Shown here: piece after piece, positions 57,644 to 64,000 of the stretch
How the letters are laid out: every line of letters starts with the position of its first letter
Numbering within the stretch: position 1 is the first letter of the stretch
Origin: Ohtaekwangia koreensis
GTDB taxonomy: Bacteria > Bacteroidota > Bacteroidia > Cytophagales > Cyclobacteriaceae
Assembly: GCF_900167975.1 (NCBI RefSeq)
Contig: NZ_FUZU01000002.1
Span: 751,501-815,500, forward strand
Length of the DNA stretch: 64,000 nt
Direction of reading: 5' to 3'
The notes under the pieces: generated by a model
The model's input: the letters and a program-made list of their open reading frames with translations, nothing else
Told to the model about the DNA's origin: nothing
The model's database searches: none
Made by a program: the position numbers and the translations under genes

Positions 57644-58156
57644 ATGAGCAAACCTGTAGTCGGCATTATTATGGGCAGCCAGTCTGACCTGAGAATTATG
57701 AAAGAAGCAGCCGAAGTGTTGGATGAACTTGGTGTTGTATATGAGTTAACCGTTGTATCAGCACATCGTACACCCCTTCGCATGGTTGAGTATGCAACGG
57801 ATGCCCGTAGTCGCGGTCTGCAGGTAATTATAGCAGGCGCTGGTGGCGCGGCACATTTACCCGGTATGGTTGCTTCACTTACGTCATTACCTGTGATCGG
57901 AGTACCGGTGAAGTCGTCCAATTCAATTGACGGTTGGGATTCTGTGCTTTCAATTTTACAAATGCCCTCAGGTGTTCCCGTTGCAACGGTAGCGTTAGAC
58001 GGCGCCCGCAATGCAGGTATTTTGGCAGCTCAGATCATCGGAGCATCCGATCAGACATTGGCCAGTCGATTGGATGAATTCAAAAAATCGTTGCAATCAA
58101 AGGTGGAAATAGCAGCGAAAAATATTGAAACAAAAGGCTGGAAAAGCGCTTTATAG
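57644..58156 (+). CDS. purE: N5-CAIR mutase
   Basis: The 170-residue enzyme moves the carboxyl group to give CAIR, immediately after PurK in purine synthesis. It opens [28 protein letters not shown] and has [42 protein letters not shown] and [16 protein letters not shown]. These are the class I PurE motifs with the catalytic SAHRTP. It follows purK by 7 bp, so the two are one operon. Confidence 0.97.
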   Translation: MSKPVVGIIMGSQSDLRIMKEAAEVLDELGVVYELTVVSAHRTPLRMVEYATDARSRGLQVIIAGAGGAAHLPGMVASLTSLPVIGVPVKSSNSIDGWDSVLSILQMPSGVPVATVALDGARNAGILAAQIIGASDQTLASRLDEFKKSLQSKVEIAAKNIETKGWKSAL

Positions 58157-58217
58157 GTAATCTGCTTATTGATTGATTTTTTTTCTGTAAATTCCGATTG
58201 CAGAACTATATCCGGAA

Positions 58218-59486
58218 ATGACCCCCCGCGAAAAAGGTTGGCTTGAAGAGTATCTGAAATTCCGGAAGGAATTGTTACAGGATCTCGCTACGGAGACAAA
58301 GCGAAAAGCTTCACATCCGGAAAAGTCTCTCTATAGGGTAATTCAACCTACCGGCCTGATGTATGGGCAAATCGTTGGAGATATAGACTTGCCAGGAAGC
58401 GAGCATTGGGATGAGAAAGATCGAATGAAGATCCTGCTCGCGGAAAGTCTCATGTGTAGTTCACTCCTCTTTGAAGATAAACCTGTTAATAATCCTGATG
58501 ACCTTTCCCGTGTATTTTTAAAGACACTGGAAAGCGTGAGTAACTTTTACAATAATATCTTTCCAGAGCTTTCTATACCTACAAAAACACTCTTCGGTAG
58601 GAAGAAGACTGTGATTGAACTTGTTGAGAAAATCCTTGACAAACGCATTGAACATACAAGTACATTTGAAGGAAACTTCTGGGAGTACTTTTTTCACAAT
58701 ACATTGTTGTTCCTGGATGTATTCATCTTTGGTCAATGGATACACACCAATGCTGATAAAGTAGTAGCAGACTTCTTTCGTTATGAGCGCGATGAATTAC
58801 GATTCTCTATCGTAAAAGTTATAGCCTCCGCTGCACATGCCAATAAGGAAATTGCATTTGAAGAAAAGAGACTGCTGGAATATTTTCTGCAGAGTACAGA
58901 TCTATCGCACGAACGCAAAAAAGAAGCCGTACAGATTTTTGAAGAAGGTATAGCAGTTGAAGACATAAATCTTCCCGCGGAGAATTCGTGGATCTTAAAA
59001 AAGTTCTTTCTTGAATTAGCAATTCTTACGTTGTGGGCAGACAAGAAAGTAGAGCAGTCTGAATTGGACTATCTGAAAAGTTTTTGTCATTACCTGGGCT
59101 TTTCTGATGAAGACCTTGAGAATAGTATGATTGCTATAGAAGGGTTTGTGCTGGAGCATTGGGAGCAATTAGAACACCTTCAGAACAAACAAGACTTTCA
59201 CCAGGTGAGCGAGCAATTTATAAAGCGTGTAGCGCGTGTGGCTGAACGAAATAAAAGTCGTTTGATAAAAGAAATTCACGAGCGCGAAGATGTACTCAAC
59301 CTGTTACGAAAAGCTCGGTCCAATGAGCTTACGCTTGATGAGAAAGAGCGAATGAGACTGGAGTTAATTCAAATGATGAAAACGCTTCCTACGTTTGTGA
59401 TCATTGCCCTGCCTCAGAAATTTTTAACACTTCCGATTTTATTGAAAATCCTTCCAAGAAATTTATTTGCAGAGGGAGTTAGCTAA
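58218..59486 (+). CDS. TerB/LETM1-like protein (putative)
   Basis: The 422-residue, mostly helical protein has a middle TerB-like section (IASAAHANKEIAFEEKRLLEYFLQST; LAILTLWADKKVEQSELDYLKSF) near residues 205-295 and a C-terminal LETM1-like segment, LTLDEKERMRLELIQMMKTLPTFVIIALPQKFLTLPILLKILPRNLF near 370-418. The ILPRNLF ending and the KxLPTFVxxALP hydrophobic run are the LETM1-type membrane-proximal pattern. Proteins of this pattern in Bacteroidota are annotated as LETM1-related; function is not established. It lies between purE and a convergent TerC gene. Confidence 0.72.
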   Translation: MTPREKGWLEEYLKFRKELLQDLATETKRKASHPEKSLYRVIQPTGLMYGQIVGDIDLPGSEHWDEKDRMKILLAESLMCSSLLFEDKPVNNPDDLSRVFLKTLESVSNFYNNIFPELSIPTKTLFGRKKTVIELVEKILDKRIEHTSTFEGNFWEYFFHNTLLFLDVFIFGQWIHTNADKVVADFFRYERDELRFSIVKVIASAAHANKEIAFEEKRLLEYFLQSTDLSHERKKEAVQIFEEGIAVEDINLPAENSWILKKFFLELAILTLWADKKVEQSELDYLKSFCHYLGFSDEDLENSMIAIEGFVLEHWEQLEHLQNKQDFHQVSEQFIKRVARVAERNKSRLIKEIHEREDVLNLLRKARSNELTLDEKERMRLELIQMMKTLPTFVIIALPQKFLTLPILLKILPRNLFAEGVS

Positions 59487-59551
59487 TGAACACGAAGTGT
59501 TTCAGCTATGTATAACTGCTTGTCTTAATTGGAGTAGTGATGGATATATAC

Positions 59552-60547
59552 TTAGTCTTCCTTTTCTTCAACTTCAGTTTTACGCGGAACGATAACAGAG
59601 AAAATAATGGAAAGTGTAAGTGTAGCGATGATCACTGCAAACGACAGGTAAACATTCACATCGATATCAAATATCTCCAATAGCATTTTTGCGCCAATGA
59701 AGAAAAGAATGATGGAAAGTCCTTTTTGTAAAAGATAGAACTTGTCGATAATCCCTGCGAGCAAGAAGAACATAGCACGCAGTCCCATTACAGCAAAGAT
59801 GTTGGAGGTATAGATCAAAAATTCATTCTGCGTAATAGCAAATGCAGCAGGTATTGAATCGACAGCAAAGATCAAGTCAGTAGTTTCAATCAGAATAATC
59901 ACCAGGAAAAGTGGCGTAAACATTAGCTTACCGGCTTCTCTCACCACGAACATTCCGCCATGATCATCTTTCGTTACCGGAAGATACTTGCGACTTAATT
60001 TCATGATCGGATTTTTCTCCGGTTCAATCTTCTCGTCACCGTCTTCAAAATAAATGCGGATACCAGAGTAGAGCAGGAATACACCGAAGATGTAAAGGAT
60101 CCAATGAAACTTATGGATGAAGTATGCACCTACGAAAATGAAAAATCCGCGGAACACAATGGCTCCTAAAATTCCCCAAAAAAGTGTTTTATGATAGTAC
60201 TCTTCCTTAACCTGAAAATATTTCAGGATTAAAAGAATTACAAAGATGTTATCAACTGATAAAGCATACTCAGTGAGGTATGCTGAGAAATATTCCACTG
60301 CACCTTCTGCTCCGCTATCATCGTATTTATATATGAAAAAGCCGAACATTGTAGATATCAGCACCCAGAAAATGGATTGATACAGCGCTGATTTTGTAGA
60401 AATTTTATGAGCCTGTTTATGAAATAAACCCAGGTCAAGCACCAGAAAAAGAAGAATAATGACAGCGAAGACGCCAAAAAGAATAGTCTCCCGTTCGCTC
60501 TGGTTTCTAAAAAGGGAGAAGAGGAGTATGTTCACCAATGATGACAA
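59552..60547 (-). CDS. TerC/Alx-family membrane protein
   Basis: The 331-residue protein has about nine membrane segments and the TerC signatures EYALSVDNIFVILLILKYF near residue 95 and LIETTDLIFAVDSIPAAFAITQNEFLIYTSNIFAVMGLRAMFFLLAG near 216-265. The conserved acidic residues in the D-N and D-L-x-F-A-x-D-S-I-P motifs are those associated with divalent metal export, notably Mn2+, in TerC/Alx relatives. A Mn-responsive yybP-ykoY riboswitch often precedes such genes; I saw none. A TATATTTG box lies about 80 bp upstream of the ATG. Confidence 0.9.
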   Translation of the reverse strand: MSSLVNILLFSLFRNQSERETILFGVFAVIILLFLVLDLGLFHKQAHKISTKSALYQSIFWVLISTMFGFFIYKYDDSGAEGAVEYFSAYLTEYALSVDNIFVILLILKYFQVKEEYYHKTLFWGILGAIVFRGFFIFVGAYFIHKFHWILYIFGVFLLYSGIRIYFEDGDEKIEPEKNPIMKLSRKYLPVTKDDHGGMFVVREAGKLMFTPLFLVIILIETTDLIFAVDSIPAAFAITQNEFLIYTSNIFAVMGLRAMFFLLAGIIDKFYLLQKGLSIILFFIGAKMLLEIFDIDVNVYLSFAVIIATLTLSIIFSVIVPRKTEVEEKED

Positions 60548-60628
60548 AGGGGGTTCTTTCAGTTAATGATTAAAAGCCTATAAACATTAAAAAATCACAT
60601 TCTTGGAAACATGTGAATGCCAAAACTA

Positions 60629-60636
60629 CAAATATA
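60629..60636 (-). promoter_or_regulatory. -7 promoter element TATATTTG of the TerC gene
   Basis: The exact TAnnTTTG match predicts a leader of about 75 nt before the ATG at 60547. In the leader, CACAT-TCTTGGAAAC-ATGTG (around 60597-60615) can form a short stem. No -33 box is clear. Confidence 0.45.
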
Positions 60637-60702
60637 TTTCAATCTCAAAAACTTCGCATTCGATTTATACGAAGTCAATCTCTAAAAATAGCAGATTAAT
60701 TT

Positions 60703-61125
60703 TTACTGAGAGCAGCGTTCGCAGATACCTTGGATTAAAAGATTGACTTCGCTGGCCCGGTAGCCCTTGGGTAATTTAACAACGGGTACTTCAATTTCCA
60801 GGCAATTGGTTTGGCCGCAGCTGGTGCATTTAAAATGGACGTGGTCGTGATGATGTCCTGTTTTGCTGCAAGCATCATTGCAAAGCGCATATTTTAAACT
60901 CCCTTCGTCATCGAGGACTTTATGAATGAGTCCTTTGTCAAGAAAAGTTTTTAGTGTCCTATAAACCGTTACCCGGTCAAGCTCATTATTGATTTCTTTT
61001 TCAATGTCCCCATGAGAAAGGGCATAATCCTTATTCAAAAAAAGATGAAGGATCTCCTGGCGGCTGGGAGTGGAGCGCAACCGGAATGTTTTCAGTAAAC
61101 GATCGGAAGGAGCATTCATGATCAT
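60703..61125 (-). CDS. Fur-family metal-dependent repressor
   Basis: The 140-residue protein has a winged helix (LKTFRLRSTPSRQEILHLFLNKDYALSHGDIEKEINNELDRVTVYRTLKTFLDKGLIHKV) with the Fur-type recognition helix DRVTVYRTL. The metal-binding part has HHHDHVHFKCTSCGQTNCLE and an ending CERCSQ, so two CxxC zinc pairs are present. It could be a Zur, PerR or Fur; the sequence does not decide. Its ATG overlaps the stop of the upstream ABC transporter gene as ATGA, so it is translated as part of that operon. Confidence 0.9.
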   Translation of the reverse strand: MIMNAPSDRLLKTFRLRSTPSRQEILHLFLNKDYALSHGDIEKEINNELDRVTVYRTLKTFLDKGLIHKVLDDEGSLKYALCNDACSKTGHHHDHVHFKCTSCGQTNCLEIEVPVVKLPKGYRASEVNLLIQGICERCSQ

Positions 61126-62912
61126 TGCAATTGTAACTTCAGCAAGTTACTATAAATACCATTATTGAGCTGCGTTAGTTCAGCGTGCGAACCAGTTTCT
61201 GCCAGCATGCCTTCTTTGATTACAAAAATACGATCGACTTTTTTAATCGTGCTGAGGCGGTGCGCAATGATGATGGAGGTACGTCCTTCCATTAAAGTTT
61301 CGAGTGCCTGCTGAACGAGAACTTCAGAATGGGCGTCTAGCGAGCTCGTTGCTTCGTCAAGAATTAAGATCGAAGGATTTTTGAGGATAGCCCGGGCGAT
61401 AGCAATACGCTGCCGCTGACCGCCGGAGAGTTTTACACCACGTTCGCCAACAACCGTTTCAAATTTTTCGGGAAACCTTTCTATAAATTCGAGCGCATTG
61501 GCTTTACCAGCCGCTTCGCGGATCTCATCGACAGTGGCATCCGGTTTTCCATAGGCAATGTTTTCGAGGATGGTGCCGCCAAACAGAATTACTTCCTGCG
61601 GAACGATACCTATATTATGACGATATGCCGTCAGGTTGAAATCGTAAATATTTTTATCATCAACTTTTATTGCGCCCGTGTGGATGGAATAGAATCGCAT
61701 TAACAAGTTTATGATGGTTGATTTACCTGAACCACTCTGGCCAACCAATGCTATTTTTTCTCCAGGAGCAATGTTAAAGTTAAGTCCTTTTAGTACTGTA
61801 AAATCAGCACGTGTAGGATAAGAAAAGGAAACATCTTCAAAAGAAATTTTACCCTGTAGTTTGATTGGTGCAGACACTGTACTTTCTTCTTCATCCTTCT
61901 CTCCAAGAATGTCCAATACTCTTTCCGATGCACCAATAGAACGTTGCAGTTGTGAATATATATCTCCTAAGCCAGCAATTGAAAACCCGATAAACGAAGT
62001 ATATAGTATAAATGAGAATAGCTCACCCGTTGTAATTTCACCGGTCTGTACGAGTTTAGCGCCATACCAGCCTACAGCAACTATACCACCGAATACTACA
62101 AAGATTATAAACGAGACAAACAGACTGCGGTAGCGTGCGCTGTGCAGTGCTATAGATACCACTTCGTTGATTGTTTTGGTATAACGCTTGATCTCAAATA
62201 ATTCGTTTGTAAAGGATTTAACAACGGAGACAGATTGAAAAGATTCTTCTACTATGACATTGGCCTCTGCCAGTTTATCCTGCGTTTTCTTCGAAAGCTT
62301 TCGAATAAATTTTCCAAAGATTAAAGCGGAGAGTACAATGACCGGGAACGTTAAAAGCATGAACCCGGTAAGCGTTGGGGCGAGGTAAAAAATAATGACG
62401 GTTCCTGTAATAAGTGTAATTACCTGGCGCATGAGTTCAGCGAGTGTAAAACTAAAAGCGCCCTGTAATGTCTCAATATCCGACACCATTCTGCTCATGA
62501 GTTCACCTACGCGCCTGTTATCAAAAAACGTTAACGGCATCCAGATAATTTTTCTGTATATAGATTTTCGTACATCAGCCATACCGCGTTCTGTAACGAT
62601 CGAGAAGGTATATACTCGTATGAATGAAAAGATACCTTGAACGAAAAGGATGGCAAGCAAGGCAAGCGCTGCCTGGTTGATCGTAGAAAAATATTTTGGT
62701 TTTCCGGAAGCTATATCCAGTAACTCACCTGATAAACGTGGAAATGCCATAAGTGTAACGCTTGACAGAACCAACGCAATAAGTCCGAATATAAATAAGC
62801 TTTTATAAGGCAGCATGAATTTAAAAATGCCTGTAAGTTGTTTCAGGCTGTTTTTATTGATGCGCCTTTTCTCTTCTTCCCGTAGCGGTTCTCCGCTGTT
62901 TCGCTTTGCCAT
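61122..62912 (-). CDS. ABC exporter (MsbA/LmrA-like half-transporter)
   Basis: The 596-residue protein has six membrane helices (residues about 35-320) and one ATPase domain. The nucleotide motifs are VGQSGSGKSTIINLLM (Walker A, about 383), KLSGGQRQRIAIARA (signature, about 488) and SILILDEATSSLD (Walker B, about 510), followed by the H-loop IIAHRLSTI. It acts as a homodimer to export lipid or drug-like substrates. It sits between an upstream lipoprotein gene (31 bp) and the overlapping Fur-family gene, suggesting metal-related regulation. The substrate is not known. Confidence 0.92.
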   Translation of the reverse strand: MAKRNSGEPLREEEKRRINKNSLKQLTGIFKFMLPYKSLFIFGLIALVLSSVTLMAFPRLSGELLDIASGKPKYFSTINQAALALLAILFVQGIFSFIRVYTFSIVTERGMADVRKSIYRKIIWMPLTFFDNRRVGELMSRMVSDIETLQGAFSFTLAELMRQVITLITGTVIIFYLAPTLTGFMLLTFPVIVLSALIFGKFIRKLSKKTQDKLAEANVIVEESFQSVSVVKSFTNELFEIKRYTKTINEVVSIALHSARYRSLFVSFIIFVVFGGIVAVGWYGAKLVQTGEITTGELFSFILYTSFIGFSIAGLGDIYSQLQRSIGASERVLDILGEKDEEESTVSAPIKLQGKISFEDVSFSYPTRADFTVLKGLNFNIAPGEKIALVGQSGSGKSTIINLLMRFYSIHTGAIKVDDKNIYDFNLTAYRHNIGIVPQEVILFGGTILENIAYGKPDATVDEIREAAGKANALEFIERFPEKFETVVGERGVKLSGGQRQRIAIARAILKNPSILILDEATSSLDAHSEVLVQQALETLMEGRTSIIIAHRLSTIKKVDRIFVIKEGMLAETGSHAELTQLNNGIYSNLLKLQLQ

Positions 62913-62943
62913 ACTTCTTTTTGAATCTCGACTTACTTACGAG

Positions 62944-63549
62944 TTATTGCAGGGTAACAATTCCCTTGATTGAGAAAATTACTGTATCTCCTAAAAACAT
63001 TTTTTGACCTCCTGTAACAGAGTAGGATGAGAGTACCGGTTTATTGTTCAGATCCTGAAAATTCATAATTAAAAAACGGGAACTGCTATAAAGAGAATTT
63101 ACTTCATTGAATTGTGCCTCTATCCGCTTTATATTTTCTGGCCGCCCATAGTAATATATCTTCATCGAGCGCACCGGCAATTCTTTATCCGTTACAATGG
63201 TTTTTATTTTCAGATTGCTTTTATTGTCAGGCAATCCATCTTCTACTTTATAGGCACCTTTATTAATGGGCTTATTCAACGTTCTTAACTCCCGGAATAT
63301 ATCCAGTTCATCAATCCATCCGATTGAGTCAACAGGATGAATAGTTTTTGTTTCTTCCTTCTCACCAAGCTTTGCAAATTTTGTAACAGACGCTTGCGCA
63401 TTTGTTAAGAAACGAATCTGTGCTGTAACAAGGCTATCCACCGGATAGTAGCCTTGATCGTATTTGCCTCTTTGCTCACAGGCGCTGATACAACATGCGA
63501 GTATCCCTACCGTGGCAAAGAGACGAAAAGTGAAAAGGACTTTCTTCAA
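62944..63549 (-). CDS. Lipoprotein of unknown function
   Basis: The 201-residue protein has a signal peptide with lipobox CISAC at residue 24. The mature part reads YYPVDSLVTAQIRFLTNAQASVTKFAKLGEKEETKTI, then VDSIGWIDELDIFRELRTLNKP and VRSMKIYYYGRPENIKRIEAQFNEVNSLYSSSRFLIMNFQDLNNKPVLSSYSVTGGQKMF. It looks like one all-beta/alpha domain, with no known catalytic motif. It starts one base after the gpmI stop codon, so it is co-translated with it. I do not recognise a named family. Confidence 0.7.
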   Translation of the reverse strand: MKKVLFTFRLFATVGILACCISACEQRGKYDQGYYPVDSLVTAQIRFLTNAQASVTKFAKLGEKEETKTIHPVDSIGWIDELDIFRELRTLNKPINKGAYKVEDGLPDNKSNLKIKTIVTDKELPVRSMKIYYYGRPENIKRIEAQFNEVNSLYSSSRFLIMNFQDLNNKPVLSSYSVTGGQKMFLGDTVIFSIKGIVTLQ

Positions 63550-63550
63550 T

Positions 63551-64000
63551 TTAGTTGTCCAATAAAATATTACCTGTCATTTGTGGAGGAATGGTTATCC
63601 CCATCAACGTAAGAATAGTAGGAGCAAGATCGCCCAACTTTCCATCCTTTAGTTTTCCGCTATACGCACCGTCAACAAGTATACATGGAACAAGGTTGGT
63701 AGTATGCGCTGTGTTCGGTGTTCCATCTTCGTTGATCATCATATCAGCATTACCATGATCGGCAATGATGATGGTGCTGTATCCATTTTTTAAAGCAGCC
63801 TCCGTTACTTGTTGTGCGCATGCATCAACAGTTTCAACGGCTTTAACAGCGGCTTCAAAAACTCCTGTATGTCCAACCATATCCGGATTAGCAAAGTTGA
63901 GGCAGATAAAATCAGGTTCCTGTTTATTTAACTCAACAATGATTTTATCCTTAATCTCATTCGCGCTCATCTCTGGTGCCAGATCATAGGTGGCAACTTT
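63551..64000 (-). CDS. gpmI: 2,3-Bisphosphoglycerate-independent phosphoglycerate mutase, C-terminal part
   Basis: The gene begins beyond the window; the visible 150 codons are its C-terminal part. Motifs include KVATYDLAPEMSA, FICLNFANPDMVGHTGVFEAAVKAVETVD and IIIADHGNADMMINEDGTPNTAHTTNLVPCILV, which carry metal-binding Asp and His residues of the alkaline-phosphatase-type active site. It ends LGDLAPTILTLMGITIPPQMTGNILL. It interconverts 2- and 3-phosphoglycerate in glycolysis. It is coupled to the next lipoprotein gene. Confidence 0.93.
   Translation of the reverse strand, partial: KVATYDLAPEMSANEIKDKIIVELNKQEPDFICLNFANPDMVGHTGVFEAAVKAVETVDACAQQVTEAALKNGYSTIIIADHGNADMMINEDGTPNTAHTTNLVPCILVDGAYSGKLKDGKLGDLAPTILTLMGITIPPQMTGNILLDN

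Noticed and set aside
54112-60547. A tellurite-resistance operon
   Set aside because: TerB- and TerC-type genes are present but on different strands, with purine and folding genes between them, and no terZ, terD or terE genes; the folds alone do not imply tellurite.
60548-60702. yybP-ykoY manganese riboswitch before the TerC gene
   Set aside because: The leader has only a short CACAT/ATGTG stem and none of the conserved riboswitch core that I could recognise.
1-64000. CRISPR arrays, insertion sequences, prophage or defence genes
   Set aside because: No regularly spaced direct repeats, transposase, integrase, nuclease or restriction motifs were seen among the coding regions.

Overview
The window reads as ordinary chromosome of a free-living Bacteroidota bacterium, most likely of the order Cytophagales. 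The evidence is Bacteroidota-type promoters (TTTG/TTG, about 19-20 bp, then TAnnTTTG), few Shine-Dalgarno sequences, a MurF-alanine racemase fusion, a GldJ-like lipoprotein, TonB-dependent receptors, a propeller-type sensor kinase, and an IspH with the long N-terminus of this group. I see no rRNA, tRNA, CRISPR array, insertion sequence, phage gene or defence locus.

Region by region: 1-8.5 kb holds the end of proC, a LEA14-like lipoprotein, thiol peroxidase, RNase R, a polyprenyl diphosphate synthase coupled to a tiny HExxH membrane protein, a nucleoside-type MFS transporter with a Gfo/Idh dehydrogenase, and two small lipoproteins. 8.5-15.3 kb holds a glycosyltransferase, an acetyltransferase, a DMT exporter, a secreted double-YCII protein, a 2H phosphoesterase, an SDR protein, and a GbsR-type repressor with two membrane proteins. 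15.3-26.7 kb holds HU, DNA polymerase I, an acyl-CoA ligase, a dienelactone hydrolase, and a DinB/M14 peptidase/2OG-oxygenase/DinB cluster. 26.7-38.6 kb holds a large orphan sensor kinase, fructosamine kinase, a TonB receptor, IspH, a 57-residue protein, HtrA, and a small thioredoxin-like operon. 38.7-50.4 kb holds mfd, a GldJ-like lipoprotein, a probable metal-uptake receptor with its lipoprotein, a CsaA-like protein and MurF-Alr. 50.4-64 kb holds a TauE exporter, feoAB, TerB, a HEAT-cyclophilin lipoprotein, purKE, a LETM1/TerB protein, TerC, and an operon of gpmI, a lipoprotein, an ABC exporter and a Fur-family regulator.

The genes are mainly housekeeping (DNA repair, RNA decay, peptidoglycan, isoprenoid, purine and iron supply) plus envelope functions. 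I did not find a convincing undescribed multi-gene system. The best second-look items are regulatory or molecular oddities: an ispH reading frame with no ATG/GTG/TTG start that keeps the first cluster cysteine; a polymerase I whose proofreading site looks dead; a GbsR-type promoter with one operator palindrome filling the -33/-7 spacer; a recurring layout in which the -7 box ends 4-5 nt before the start codon, suggesting leaderless mRNAs; two related intergenic hairpins; and two very small, apparently real genes at 34469-34642 and 51414-51566.
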